IMG/VR virus record: IMGVR_UViG_3300024054_000180
Coordinates: 1 to 36,846 of that record
Direction: 5' to 3' (one strand)
Length of the DNA stretch: 36,846 nucleotides
Source: a virus
The notes under the pieces were generated by a model. The model had not been told where the DNA came from, did not search any database, and saw nothing but the letters and a program-made list of their open reading frames with translations. The position numbers were made by a program, and so were the translations under genes. This document shows, piece after piece, positions 7,370 to 15,917 of this stretch (position 1 is the stretch's first letter; every line of letters begins with the position of its first letter).

Positions 7370-8411
7370 TCTTGACCTCCGCGGCCGGTGCCGCGCTGCC
7401 GTTGCGCTGTTCCAGTTCTAGCACGCGCGCGCGTAGCTGGTTCGTCTCGTCGGTCAGGGACTTCAGGTCCCCGAACTTGACCTGCACGACGCTGTCGGGT
7501 GACGGTGCCGAGCCATTCGCTGCCGCCAGCGACACGTTAGAGGCTATCTGCTGCGGCAGCGGCGCCTCCGGGGCTTTCAGGAACGGGAGATAGATGCCGT
7601 TGGCGTCCACGCGCTTGTCGGCGGGGTCGAGCGGTTTGCGGTCCGTCGTGCCCCACAGCCAGTCGCGCCGCCCCTGCCAGAACGCCTCGCGTTCCTCGGC
7701 GGGCAGCTTGTGGACGGTCAGCGGGTAGGTGGGCGGCGCCGCGACGCTCACGATGCACTCGGTGTCTACCATCGGCTGCAGCCCCGTCCAGGCGTAGAGC
7801 TTCTGGAAGTGAAAACCCTCGTCGGCGCCCGGCGCGTCGGACCAGAAACCGGCCTGGAAGGGCCGCAGGATCGCGGTTTTCAGGAGGAACATCGAGAGCA
7901 CGTGCCACTTGACCGGGTGGATCCCCGTGTAGCGTTCGTGCGTCGGGCCGTGGAGCACCCGGACGGGTTCGCCGGTCGGCTTCGGCGGTTCCTCGACGTA
8001 GGGCGCGACGATGGGCGCCTGCCGCTTGACGAGGCGCACCAGGGCGTCGGGCGGCGGCAGGACGTCGTTGTCCACGTAGAGCAGCCATTCGTAGCCGCCC
8101 ATCTCGGCCTTCAGCCACGCCTCGTTGCGCATGGTGCCCAGCCCGTCGTAGGGGTTGAGGCACCGATCCTGCAGTTCTTCGAGGATGCACAGTATCCCGG
8201 CTTCCTGCGCCGCCTGCATCATGTTCATCACGTGCGCCCAGCACTTCTCGCGCCAGTGATTGCCGATGGCGGCGATGTAGACGGAGTTCGGCGAGCAGTG
8301 GGGCCAGTCGGCCCCGGTCATGCGCCGGTCGTTCTCTTTTTGCTGGGCCGGGTTGGAGTGGAACCGGACGACGACCTGCTCCCGGCCGCGGGCCTGCTCT
8401 GCAGCAGGCAT
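7350..8411 (-). CDS. Glycosyltransferase-like protein (GT-A type) with C-terminal coiled coil
   Basis: The 353-residue reading looks like a GT-A glycosyltransferase. A beta strand with YIAAIG is followed by YEWLLYVDNDVLPP (107-120), where DND fits the metal-binding DxD motif, and by a YTGIHPVKWHVLSMF acceptor-side stretch. The last 50 residues include a heptad coiled coil (LTDETNQLRARVLELEQ). The true start is uncertain. ATG 8411 and ATG 8321 lack strong ribosome sites, while AAGGAG at 8516-8511 sits 9 nt before an in-frame CTG at 8501. It is the first gene of the sugar cluster, directly after the portal, and may use the cluster's product to glycosylate virion proteins or host surface. Confidence 0.65.
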   Translation of the reverse strand: MPAAEQARGREQVVVRFHSNPAQQKENDRRMTGADWPHCSPNSVYIAAIGNHWREKCWAHVMNMMQAAQEAGILCILEELQDRCLNPYDGLGTMRNEAWLKAEMGGYEWLLYVDNDVLPPPDALVRLVKRQAPIVAPYVEEPPKPTGEPVRVLHGPTHERYTGIHPVKWHVLSMFLLKTAILRPFQAGFWSDAPGADEGFHFQKLYAWTGLQPMVDTECIVSVAAPPTYPLTVHKLPAEEREAFWQGRRDWLWGTTDRKPLDPADKRVDANGIYLPFLKAPEAPLPQQIASNVSLAAANGSAPSPDSVVQVKFGDLKSLTDETNQLRARVLELEQRNGSAAPAAEVKNAQPVG

Positions 8412-8514
8412 TCCGGCGGTGCGCGGGGCGTCGTCAGGGCGGGCCGGGGAAGTCGAAGTCGAGACGGTCGCGAGCGAGGGCGGCGGTGCCTCGGCAGTCA
8501 GCGGACTATTCTCC

Positions 8515-10623
8515 TTAGTCTACGTGCGCAGGAATGATACCGCGTCGAGGCGCGGACGCGGGGAAATGGCGTTGCTGGCGCAGCACGGGCGACACCACGC
8601 AGCGGCAGTTGACCGTGTTTGCGGGGCTGCCGCCGATGCCTGGAGCATCGAGCAGCTCGCCCCCGACCTCGAACTTGTCGTTGAGGCCCACGATCTGCCC
8701 GTGGGCCGCCAGATGCGTCTCCCGCACCCTGTCGTCACGGGTCGCGATCCAGCGCTTTGCCTCGACGACGCCCGATTGCCGGTAGAGCTCGACGTGCCCC
8801 TTGGACGAGGCGGCGAGCATTTCGGTCCTCGCGATCCTTTCTGCCCTGAACCCCTCGGAGTAGCTGAACACTTTCGCCACGCGCGCGCGCACCTCGAAGA
8901 TGCCCTCGCCCCCGGCCGCCGCGGCCGTGATCTCCTCCCGGAGCAGCTGCGCGGTCGTCTCGTTGACGCGCGTGGCCCAGAAGTCGGTGCGTTCGTCGAG
9001 CCACTTCTGCGTCAGCGGATCGTCGGGGTTGAACGGCGGGAGCTTGAAGGCGTTGGCCTGCTCGCGCGCCGCCAGCGTCAGGGCTACGGCGATGAGCGGC
9101 CGACCCCGGCGCGTAAACACCCTGATCCATTCGGTCGGGTCGAAGATGCGCTCGACCGGCGGCACCTGCTTCGCCTCGAAGCCGGTCAGCGACCGCGTGT
9201 CCTCCCGGTTGAGGGCGGCGATCACCGAGTCCCGCTGCTCCCCGAACAGGCCGCGCTGGGCGGCCTCGAACCTGCGCTCCCGCTGGACGAGCGCCTTGAC
9301 CGACGCGTCGCCGAACGCCTCGATCCACGATTCGCTCGTCGCGTCCGGCGCGGGCGTCGAACCGTCGTCTCCGATCTGCACCATCGTGAGCGGCATGAAC
9401 GGCCGGTCGCCCCAGGAGACCGGTTCGCGCCCGGTCTCCTCGCGGAACTCGTTGATCGTGAGGATGCCGCGGTCAACCTGGTGCAGCAGCCCTTCCTCGC
9501 GCGCCACCATGGAGTCGTGCAGGGCGCGGACGCCCGTCGTGTCGAAGCGCACGCGGTAGCCTTCCGGGGCGCGCAGGACCGGGAGCAACATCTCGTTGAT
9601 CTCGTTCGCCAGGTACGTCCACTCGCGGGTTATCGTGCCGCGGTAGAAGTGCCGCTCGGCCATTTCCCGGTTCGCGAACGTGATGTCGCCGGATCCAAGC
9701 ATCTCGCGCGGGACGTCGAACACGCGCGACGCGTCGTCCACCGTCCACCGGAGCCCTTCCAGGAACTGCATCTCGGTGTGCGTGAGGCCCAGCCTTTCCG
9801 GTTTCGGGCCGAGGCTCGTGGACCACAGGAGAGCGCCGTAAGCCTTATCGACGCCCTTGTAGCGCTTGGAAAATGCCTTCAGGAACTCCTCGCGCTGCTC
9901 ATCGGTGACCGGATCGGTGACCGTGAACAGGATGTCAGGGTGCGCGCCGTTCGAGAAGAAAAGGCGGTTGAACAGGATCGCGTCCTTGCCGGAATCGAAC
10001 TGCAAGCGCGCGGGCGCGATCGGTGACAACCCCGCGAACTCATCGAGCGGGTTGAACTTGCGGAACCACACGACCTCGTCGCGCAGCAGCGGGACTTCCT
10101 TGCCCGCCGGCCCGCGGTAGGCGAACCCCGCCACGTAGTTCTCGCCGCCGATGCCGACTGCCTTGCCGGGGATGACCCGCACGCGATCCGACCGCAGGGG
10201 CCAGATCGCCACCGGCCGCGTGCCGGACTTCTCCACGAACCAGAACGCCGCGCCCCAGATCATCAGGTAGGCTTCGGTGGCGGTCAGCACGTCGGCCTGC
10301 GTCCACCACGGGTTCATCCGCCGGAACAGCTGCTGCCACGGGTCGGAAATGTCCACGGGCTCCAGATCGCCGTCCGCGCCCTCGCGCGTGACTTGGATCG
10401 GGGCCTCGGCGATGGCCTCGGACCGCATGCGGATGGCGGCGTAGACGGGGACCGACTGCGCGTAGTAGTGCCCGTACGCGGTGGGACTCCACGACGTCGT
10501 GTCCTCGCCGCCGATCCCAAGCCTCGACGCGGCGATCTCGGCAAGCGTGGCCCGGCGGACGGCGGGCAGGTCGCGCGGCGGCAGGCCGGGGGCGCTCCTG
10601 CGGAACGGGTTAGGCAGCCTCAC
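8515..10623 (-). CDS. Portal protein fused to MuF head-morphogenesis domain
   Basis: This 702-residue protein joins two usually separate functions. Residues about 25-420 resemble HK97-type portals, which form the dodecameric DNA gateway of the head (NPWWTQADVLTATEAYLMIWG, MQFLEGLRWTVDDASRVFDVPREML, FANREMAERHF, FREETGREP). Residues about 590-690 match the MuF domain (AERIARTEML, RWIATRDDRVRETH, SPANTVNCRCVVSP). Portal-MuF fusions are known in some phages. The start is GTG at 10623, 57 nt after the terminase stop, with no strong ribosome site. A consensus -10 lies just upstream. Confidence 0.93.
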   Translation of the reverse strand: MRLPNPFRRSAPGLPPRDLPAVRRATLAEIAASRLGIGGEDTTSWSPTAYGHYYAQSVPVYAAIRMRSEAIAEAPIQVTREGADGDLEPVDISDPWQQLFRRMNPWWTQADVLTATEAYLMIWGAAFWFVEKSGTRPVAIWPLRSDRVRVIPGKAVGIGGENYVAGFAYRGPAGKEVPLLRDEVVWFRKFNPLDEFAGLSPIAPARLQFDSGKDAILFNRLFFSNGAHPDILFTVTDPVTDEQREEFLKAFSKRYKGVDKAYGALLWSTSLGPKPERLGLTHTEMQFLEGLRWTVDDASRVFDVPREMLGSGDITFANREMAERHFYRGTITREWTYLANEINEMLLPVLRAPEGYRVRFDTTGVRALHDSMVAREEGLLHQVDRGILTINEFREETGREPVSWGDRPFMPLTMVQIGDDGSTPAPDATSESWIEAFGDASVKALVQRERRFEAAQRGLFGEQRDSVIAALNREDTRSLTGFEAKQVPPVERIFDPTEWIRVFTRRGRPLIAVALTLAAREQANAFKLPPFNPDDPLTQKWLDERTDFWATRVNETTAQLLREEITAAAAGGEGIFEVRARVAKVFSYSEGFRAERIARTEMLAASSKGHVELYRQSGVVEAKRWIATRDDRVRETHLAAHGQIVGLNDKFEVGGELLDAPGIGGSPANTVNCRCVVSPVLRQQRHFPASAPRRGIIPAHVD

Positions 10624-10670
10624 GGGTTCTCGTGCAGGGTCTTCGCGTTGGACCTGTGCGCCTGCCGGGA

Positions 10671-10676
10671 ATTATA
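10671..10676 (-). promoter_or_regulatory. TATAAT -10 box ahead of the portal gene
   Basis: A perfect TATAAT sits on the minus strand in the short gap after the terminase gene. Expected transcription start is near 10664, about 40 nt before the portal GTG. The -35 region is weak, so this may be a minor or activated promoter. Confidence 0.35.
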
Positions 10677-10680
10677 GAGG

Positions 10681-11967
10681 CTAGACGAACACGACCTGCT
10701 TCATCAGGTCCGTCGGAACCGAGACGTTCAGGCTGGCGAGCGCCCAGACCATGCCGTCGAGGCGGTCGGGCGACTTGCTGTTGGGGCCCGGAACCCACTG
10801 GCACATCTGCATTTCGAGTTCAGGGAACGGCCTCACGTGAAGCGCCCGCCCCTGCTCGTAGAGCGCCGACACCGGCTCGGCCCTGACCGCCTTGCCCCGC
10901 GTGGCGTTGACCTCTCGCACGGGCACGTTGGGGTCAACGGTCATGATCGTGTGCTTGACCATCGCGCCGCCGAAGTTCTTTTCGGCCGCGATCCAGCCCG
11001 CCTTGTGGTCGTGGTACGCCGCTATCGCCCGCCGCGCCCAGGTGTCCGGCGACACCGAGCCGTCCACCGACCGGTCGTCGAGGACGTACGCCTTGCCGTC
11101 TCGGGCCTTGGCGCCGACGACGATGCCGATCTCGCTGCCGCCGCCGCCGGCGGGATCGACCCCGACCACGCACGCGACGAGGTCGCGGCCGAGGTCCTGC
11201 CCATCCTTGTCCTTCGCGTGCGGCGGCTCCCGGTACTGGATCATCTGAGGCGTCCAGAGCGCTCCGGGCACGGTCTCCAGGTCCTCGGCCAGAATCTCCT
11301 GCCGGTAGGCCACCGACGTCATGTCCTTCGTGACGTCCGCGAGCCCTGCCCTCGACAGGTGCGGGTTGTCGAGCGACGTCCAGTGGAAGATGGCGGTGCG
11401 CCCGCTCTCGTCGGTGGCCGCCTGCCGCATCTGCTTCACCGCGTGCAGCGGGTCGCGGGCACGGCTCACCGTTTTGGTCCGCAGCGACGGGGGCGTGAAG
11501 GCGAACACGGCGTCCCCGTTGGTGTCCAGCATCATCGGGGCTCCGACGAGTTCCCAGGTGTCCTCGTTCATCAACTGGTATTCGTCGCATATCAGCAGGT
11601 CGGCGTAGTCGCCCCGGAGGGTATCGGCGTTGTAGGCGGTTTTCGCCCGGATGCGCTGCAGCGTTCCGGGGAGCTCGATCACGTGCTCGGTCTCGTTCTT
11701 GTAGAACACCCTGGCCGCTATCGGCTCGGCGAGCGCCGCCTTGACCTCGTACCAGAACCGGTCTATCTGGTCGTCCGTGGGCGTGGCGTAGAGCACGCGT
11801 CCGCCCGCCAGGAACCGCTCGACCGCCTTCATCGCCAGCCCCGTCGTCTTGCCGCCGCGCCTGCCGACGCGGGCGTAGATGCGCTTGGCCTTCGACTCCA
11901 CGAAGGCGCGCTGCTTCGGGTGCGCGTCCATGCTGCGCAGCCTGACCGTGAGGACCGCCTGCGTCAT
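10681..11967 (-). CDS. terL: Terminase large subunit
   Basis: This 428-residue packaging motor has an N-terminal ATPase with Walker A GRRGGKTT (35-42) and Walker B LLICDE (124-129). The C-terminal RNase H-like nuclease has VVGVDPAGG (Asp271) and DRLDGMVWAL (Asp401/Asp404) as likely metal ligands. It pumps DNA through the portal and cuts concatemers. Its length and motif order are typical for the family. The ATG lies 3 nt after the stop of the upstream 81-residue gene. Confidence 0.95.
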   Translation of the reverse strand: MTQAVLTVRLRSMDAHPKQRAFVESKAKRIYARVGRRGGKTTGLAMKAVERFLAGGRVLYATPTDDQIDRFWYEVKAALAEPIAARVFYKNETEHVIELPGTLQRIRAKTAYNADTLRGDYADLLICDEYQLMNEDTWELVGAPMMLDTNGDAVFAFTPPSLRTKTVSRARDPLHAVKQMRQAATDESGRTAIFHWTSLDNPHLSRAGLADVTKDMTSVAYRQEILAEDLETVPGALWTPQMIQYREPPHAKDKDGQDLGRDLVACVVGVDPAGGGGSEIGIVVGAKARDGKAYVLDDRSVDGSVSPDTWARRAIAAYHDHKAGWIAAEKNFGGAMVKHTIMTVDPNVPVREVNATRGKAVRAEPVSALYEQGRALHVRPFPELEMQMCQWVPGPNSKSPDRLDGMVWALASLNVSVPTDLMKQVVFV

Positions 11968-11970
11968 CGG

Positions 11971-12216
11971 TCAAGCATCCTGAAGCTGCGGTTCCGGTTC
12001 TGCGGCCACTTCGGAGTCGGCAAAACCGGAACTGCCTTCCTGTTCAAGCTCCTTCGCCAGGAGGCGCCTGAGCTTCGCGACCTCCGAGGTCGTGAGCTCG
12101 CGCCCGTCGCGCTCGCGCACGTTTTCCCTGATCGCGTCGATCCGGGCCTGAAGTTGCTCGAGCTGGGGCACGTCGAGAGACGGGCCTTTCAGGGCAGGTC
12201 GAAGTGGGTTACGCAT
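11971..12216 (-). CDS. Small hypothetical protein before large terminase
   Basis: This 81-residue protein is predicted to be largely helical, with a heptad-rich centre (VPQLEQLQARIDAIRENV) and an acidic C-terminus. It is encoded directly upstream of the terminase with a 3-nt gap. It could be a terminase partner or just an operon passenger. No family is recognised. Confidence 0.6.
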   Translation of the reverse strand: MRNPLRPALKGPSLDVPQLEQLQARIDAIRENVRERDGRELTTSEVAKLRRLLAKELEQEGSSGFADSEVAAEPEPQLQDA

Positions 12217-12225
12217 CGTAGGAGC

Positions 12226-12759
12226 CTATGCGGTACGGCTGAAACGGGACGGCATCGGGACTCCGAGCCGCTTGAGTGCTCGGTACTCGCGGTGATCGTT
12301 CGCCTGAGTTGACGGAGAGACGGAGTCCACCACGAACAGCGGTGCCATGAGGTCGAGCCGGTAATGATTGAGCATGGCACCACGCCTGACCCCGCCAGGG
12401 GTCACGTTCACGCAGTAGAAGCCGAGCTCTCGCCAGAAAGCATTCGCTTCGATGCTTGACCGGCAGCGTAACCGCACACCGGTCGCCCCGCCAGTTCGCG
12501 CAGCCGCGATCAGGCCCTCGACCATCCCGAGGCCGAGATGCTGGCGGCGGGCGTCGAAGTCCACGCAAGCCTGGTAAACCGTCACGTCGCGCCCGTGATG
12601 GACCGGGCCGTGCCACAGGTATCCGGCTGGCTCGCCGTTGTCCTCGCAGGCGATCACGCGGCCGGCTGCAAGATCACTTTCGAGACGGTCACGCGGATAG
12701 AAGGCAAGGCTTCCGCTGTTTACCTTCTGCAAGTGGTCAAGATATGTGATGGGAATCAT
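12226..12759 (-). CDS. GNAT-family N-acetyltransferase
   Basis: This 177-residue protein follows the GNAT fold. It has a beta stretch VIACEDNGEPAGYLWHGP, a central strand VYQACVDFDARRQHLGLGMVEGLI (62-85) with the acetyl-CoA loop RxxGLG, and a late ANAFWRELGFYCVN motif (about 104-117). The final 40 residues are an extension. Small GNAT genes of this type occur next to phage packaging genes. The substrate is unknown. The ATG joins the preceding stop as TGATG. Confidence 0.75.
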   Translation of the reverse strand: MIPITYLDHLQKVNSGSLAFYPRDRLESDLAAGRVIACEDNGEPAGYLWHGPVHHGRDVTVYQACVDFDARRQHLGLGMVEGLIAAARTGGATGVRLRCRSSIEANAFWRELGFYCVNVTPGGVRRGAMLNHYRLDLMAPLFVVDSVSPSTQANDHREYRALKRLGVPMPSRFSRTA

Positions 12760-13073
12760 CAGTTGCCAGCTTCACCAGGGATGAAAGCGGCATCGCGGGC
12801 CCTCCTCGCGCGGCACTCGCGCTCCAGGAGACGGGCCAGTCGTTCCATCGGGTGGGAACTAGCGGGCCTCCCGATCCGGCAGGCCACGATCACGAGGTAC
12901 GTCACGTACCACGGCAGGACGCCCCAGGAGCTCGCCTCGTCGAAGTGATAGAGCTCGTGACCCCGCAGGCAAGGATCGTCGCGGTCGCGGCGGATCACGA
13001 TGAAGGGCCAGAGCATGATCGCGTGCACGGCGAGGAGGGGCACGCGGTCCACGAGGATGAAGCGGGGCCTCAT
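12759..13073 (-). CDS. Small HExxH protein, putative metalloprotease-like, membrane-associated
   Basis: This 104-residue protein has two hydrophobic stretches (LLAVHAIMLWPFIVI and GVLPWYVTYLVIVACRI) and HELYH between them, a zinc-peptidase HExxH motif. The arrangement resembles short phage proteins with a minimal M48/M56-like core. The ATG at 13073 forms ATGA with the stop of the hidden upstream gene. A longer TTG reading was rejected. The target is unknown. Confidence 0.6.
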   Translation of the reverse strand: MRPRFILVDRVPLLAVHAIMLWPFIVIRRDRDDPCLRGHELYHFDEASSWGVLPWYVTYLVIVACRIGRPASSHPMERLARLLERECRARRARDAAFIPGEAGN

Positions 13074-13243
13074 CGTCCTGCACCCCAACTCCCGCCCGCA
13101 GCCGTCGCGATCCTGTCACACGGCCGGCAGCCTAGCGACCACGGGATGCCATGCATGCAGCACTTGATGTCTGCATGGAACGGGCAAGTAGGACTGATGC
13201 CCCCGGTCGAGCAGGTACACGAGAGCGGAGCCTGAGAGGTCAA
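13070..13243 (-). CDS. Cysteine-rich small zinc protein with TTG start
   Basis: This 57-residue reading starts with TTG at 13243. The TTG is preceded by AGGAGG with a 5-nt spacer and overlaps the upstream stop as TTGA. It ends in an ATGA overlap with the next gene. The protein has seven cysteines (9, 11, 20, 28, 29, 39, 42) and two histidines (SCTCSTG, TCPFHADIKCCMHG, GCRPC), consistent with one or two zinc sites. The gene fills what would otherwise be the only sizeable gap in this operon. The unusual start makes it easy to miss. Confidence 0.65.
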   Translation of the reverse strand: MTSQAPLSCTCSTGGISPTCPFHADIKCCMHGIPWSLGCRPCDRIATAAGGSWGAGR

Positions 13244-13956
13244 TCAAGCCTCCTGCCGCAATTCTTGCAGACCGTGACGGTCACGGGCTCGTGCTCGCAG
13301 GCCATGCCCGTGGCGGGGTCCTTCGTTTGCGACGTGGCGCGCGGCGGAAATGGTGGCGTCTGAGCACCTCGCGCGACCTCGCGCTCTAGCTGTTTTCGTC
13401 CCTCTACAGGGTCTATCGTGGCGACTTTCGTAACCCGTTCGCGGGCGTTTTCAGATAGGGGCCGTATCTGACGCTCGCTCAAAATGGGACCCAGGGTCCC
13501 GTCGTTCACTGGCGCGGGCAACATGGCGAGAAAACGCTGGTGCCGGAGTGCCCTGTCCGCGTGACGCCTGGACAGCTTCATCTCACCCGCGATGAAGCCC
13601 TCCCACGTCTGATAGCCCATGTCCCGCCAGAGGTCCGTGTCGTGGATCGCGAGCAGCTGGCGACCGAGCCGGTCCATGTCGTCATAAATGCGCTCGACCT
13701 CGCGGTTCAGGCCCACGACGATCCGGCGCACGTCCTCGACAGTCCGCGGGACCTCTACCACCTCGGCCTGCTTGGTAGCGATCCTGCCTCCGTCCAGCGC
13801 GATCACCTGCATCGCGATTCGGGAATCCTGCTTCGGCGTCCTGGATTCTTTGCGCTTCGGGGCCTGATCCTCAGCGCCGACCAGGACGTGCCCCTCGTAG
13901 CTGTAATGCGGGTGGTCGCAGACCTTGCAGACGGGCGCGCCGCGGGCCACCGTCAC
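13240..13956 (-). CDS. Hypothetical protein with terminal zinc motifs
   Basis: This 238-residue protein starts at GTG directly after the small terminase stop. A second in-frame GTG 6 nt later has better spacing from AAGGG and may be used. The N-terminus has CKVCDHPHYSYEGH and the C-terminus has CEHE...CKNC, suggesting zinc sites at both ends. The centre is helical (VEDVRRIVVGLNREVERIYDDM, SRRHADRALRHQRFLAML), with an LSERQIRPL stretch like those in ParB/DUF-type DNA-binding regulators. It may bind DNA. It sits between terminase subunits, so a packaging or regulatory role is possible. Confidence 0.65.
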   Translation of the reverse strand: MTVARGAPVCKVCDHPHYSYEGHVLVGAEDQAPKRKESRTPKQDSRIAMQVIALDGGRIATKQAEVVEVPRTVEDVRRIVVGLNREVERIYDDMDRLGRQLLAIHDTDLWRDMGYQTWEGFIAGEMKLSRRHADRALRHQRFLAMLPAPVNDGTLGPILSERQIRPLSENARERVTKVATIDPVEGRKQLEREVARGAQTPPFPPRATSQTKDPATGMACEHEPVTVTVCKNCGRRLD

Positions 13957-14439
13957 CTACCCTTGCCCTTCGCTGTTGCTGCCATCTCCGAGAGCCTCCT
14001 GCTGCTTCACGGCGACGTCGTACACGACGCGTAGCGTGACGGGGCCGCCGCCTTCGCCTGCCAGCCTCACGGGAGCGTCCAGCCCGAGGAGCCGAGCGCG
14101 CCGCTCCAACAACTTGATTACCCGGTCGATTGCGCCCTGGTTGCCCTGTGTGGCCTGGGGCCAGAGGCCGAGCAACATGCGCTCCAGCCTTTCCTGATCC
14201 AGTTTTCGCAACTCCTCCGCCGGTTCCCTGAGCGTCCTGTCGAGGGCAGCCTTGACGGCCTCGTAGGCTCCCTGGGGGCCGGCGTAGCCGAGGCGCTCGG
14301 CGATCACGGGGAAAGAGGCCCCGGCGATCCTGAGTTGGAGCGCTTCGGCCTGCTTCTGCAGCACGGTGATGACGTGGGGAGAGAGCTTGGAGCGACCCCG
14401 TAGGCTTCCCGGCATCCTGCCCGAACCCTTGCCCCCCAT
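13957..14439 (-). CDS. Putative terminase small subunit
   Basis: This 160-residue protein begins with a basic segment and a helix-turn-helix-like region (about 22-60: LQLRIAGASFPVIAERLGYA, then a recognition helix). A long helical segment ends in LLERRARLLGLDAPVR, a stretch common in phage small-terminase-like proteins. Its position two loci ahead of the large subunit supports DNA recognition for packaging. The ATG joins the methylase stop as TGATG. It could also be a general DNA-binding protein. Confidence 0.65.
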   Translation of the reverse strand: MGGKGSGRMPGSLRGRSKLSPHVITVLQKQAEALQLRIAGASFPVIAERLGYAGPQGAYEAVKAALDRTLREPAEELRKLDQERLERMLLGLWPQATQGNQGAIDRVIKLLERRARLLGLDAPVRLAGEGGGPVTLRVVYDVAVKQQEALGDGSNSEGQG

Positions 14440-15695
14440 CAGGCGAGCCTCGGCGTCTTGCCGGTGGCATCAGCCCAACGTTGGAGAGCGACCGCGACGT
14501 AGGCGGGAGAGATTTCCATGCCGTAGCAGACGCGGCCGAGGCGTTCGGCAGCGATGAGCGTGGTCCCGGAGCCGAGGAACGGGTCGTAGACCACATCGCC
14601 GGGGTCGCTGTGCCGCGCGATGGCGTTCAGGGGCAGTTCGAGCGGCTTCATTGTGGGGTGCTCCCGGTTCGCCCTGGGCTTGTCCACGTCCCATACCGAG
14701 GTCGTAAACAGCCCATCGCCAACTCGCTTGTGCGTGGCCTTCCAGGTGAACAGGATCGGCTCATGCTGGTATTCGTAGTCGAGGCGCCCAAGCGAGAACG
14801 TGGGCTGGTTCTTGCGCCAGATCAGCACGTGGCGCACAGGGAGTCCAGCCTCTCTCATCATCATCATCATCAGGCCAAGGCTGCCGCCCTGCGGCGCGCA
14901 GACGAAGATCGAGCAGTCACCGGCCATCACGAGGCGGCACGTCTTGTCGAACACGCTGAGCAGCATGGCGTATAAGTCCCGTTCTGAGGAATCGTCGGAG
15001 GCGAGATCGGCCAGGTTCCTTCCAGCGGGCTGGAAGGAGTTTAGAAACCGGTTCTTGGCTCCTATCGAGACGCCGTAGGGCGGATCGGTGAACACGACGG
15101 TGGCCTGCGCCGTGCGCACGAGCATTTCGATGTGCTCAATGACGCCGCTGTCTCCGCACATCACGCGATGCTCGCCCAGCGTCCAGACCTGCCCGCGCTC
15201 GACGCCCCACTTTTCGCGAAGCTCCTCGGCCTCGTTGAGGCGCGGTTCGACATCGACCGCGACCTCATCGGGCAGCGGCTGCGTCTCGCCGTTCGCGAGG
15301 GCTTCGAGCATGTCCTTGACGGCCTGCGATTCCGTCTCGACAGATGCGAGCAGATCGAGCAGCTTGTCCTGATCGGGCTGCGCCATCGCCGCCAGCGGAT
15401 CGAGGGTCGCCAGCATCAGGTCGGCCTCGGCCTCGTCAACGTCGAGCACCAGGACGGGGACCAGCGCTGCGCCCATCTCCTCGGCCCGCAGGTGCCCGTC
15501 GATGAGCATCAGGCCGTCCGGCGTCTCGCGCGCCAGCACCGCGTCTGCAAAACCGATCTGTTCCAGGATGCCCCGCAGGGCTGCGCGCTGCGCCGGCGGA
15601 TGTCGGCGCCAATTGCGGGGAGATGGTCGCAGCGATGAGGCCGGGACGCGGCGCAGTTCCCTTATGCGGTCGCGGACGCGCGCGCTCCTCGCCAT
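14439..15695 (-). CDS. ParB-like domain fused to DNA methyltransferase
   Basis: This 418-residue protein starts at ATG 15695, 17 nt after the regulator stop. A longer reading overlapping the regulator was rejected. Residues about 15-100 resemble ParB/Srx domains (LRPSPRNWRRHP, LMLIDGHLRAE). Residues 170-418 form a beta-class amino methyltransferase with DPPYG (204-208) ahead of DPFLGSGTT (371-379). Such fusions are common in phages and methylate adenine or cytosine amino groups. Five consecutive Met codons (residues 276-280) reflect a CAT trinucleotide repeat. The likely role is self-protection or marking of DNA before packaging. Confidence 0.88.
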   Translation of the reverse strand: MARSARVRDRIRELRRVPASSLRPSPRNWRRHPPAQRAALRGILEQIGFADAVLARETPDGLMLIDGHLRAEEMGAALVPVLVLDVDEAEADLMLATLDPLAAMAQPDQDKLLDLLASVETESQAVKDMLEALANGETQPLPDEVAVDVEPRLNEAEELREKWGVERGQVWTLGEHRVMCGDSGVIEHIEMLVRTAQATVVFTDPPYGVSIGAKNRFLNSFQPAGRNLADLASDDSSERDLYAMLLSVFDKTCRLVMAGDCSIFVCAPQGGSLGLMMMMMREAGLPVRHVLIWRKNQPTFSLGRLDYEYQHEPILFTWKATHKRVGDGLFTTSVWDVDKPRANREHPTMKPLELPLNAIARHSDPGDVVYDPFLGSGTTLIAAERLGRVCYGMEISPAYVAVALQRWADATGKTPRLA

Positions 15696-15712
15696 GCCGG
15701 ATCGAGGCGTGC

Positions 15713-15898
15713 CTACGGAATAAAGCCGCGCCGACGGGCTCGCTGGATCAGGCGCGAGACGGCCGACTGTGAAATGCCCCAACGTGCGGCTATCTGGGCC
15801 TGCGTCATCCCGGCCTGGCGGTACTCGGCCAACTGGCGCAGCCGCTCTTCGACGAGCTTGGCGATGGTCTCTCGAATCGGGGTCGCAGTGGTGGTCAT
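15713..15898 (-). CDS. Small HTH transcriptional regulator
   Basis: This 61-residue protein is a helix followed by a helix-turn-helix (residues 30-55, MTQAQIAARWGISQSAVSRLIQ) and a basic tail. The ATG lies only 6 nt downstream of a consensus TATAAT, so the mRNA is probably leaderless. The gene faces away from the early plus-strand operon across a shared promoter region, the classic position for a switch regulator. It could repress one or both promoters. Confidence 0.75.
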   Translation of the reverse strand: MTTTATPIRETIAKLVEERLRQLAEYRQAGMTQAQIAARWGISQSAVSRLIQRARRRGFIP

Positions 15899-15904
15899 GC
15901 GGGC

Positions 15905-15913
15905 ATTATAACA
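15905..15913 (-). promoter_or_regulatory. Extended -10 promoter for leaderless regulator/packaging operon
   Basis: The minus strand reads TGTTATAAT, a perfect extended -10 (TGnTATAAT). No -35 box is seen. Expected start is at 15898-15899, the first base of the regulator ATG. This would drive the packaging operon leftward. Confidence 0.65.
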
Positions 15914-15917
15914 CTTG

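Noticed and set aside
8412-8514. A separate small gene between the portal and glycosyltransferase genes
   Set aside because: The only open frame is the in-frame upstream extension of the glycosyltransferase gene, possibly from CTG 8501.
14855-14872. CAT trinucleotide repeat as a phase-variable tract
   Set aside because: It is only five units in frame and changes just a Met run; a change in copy number would not shift the frame.
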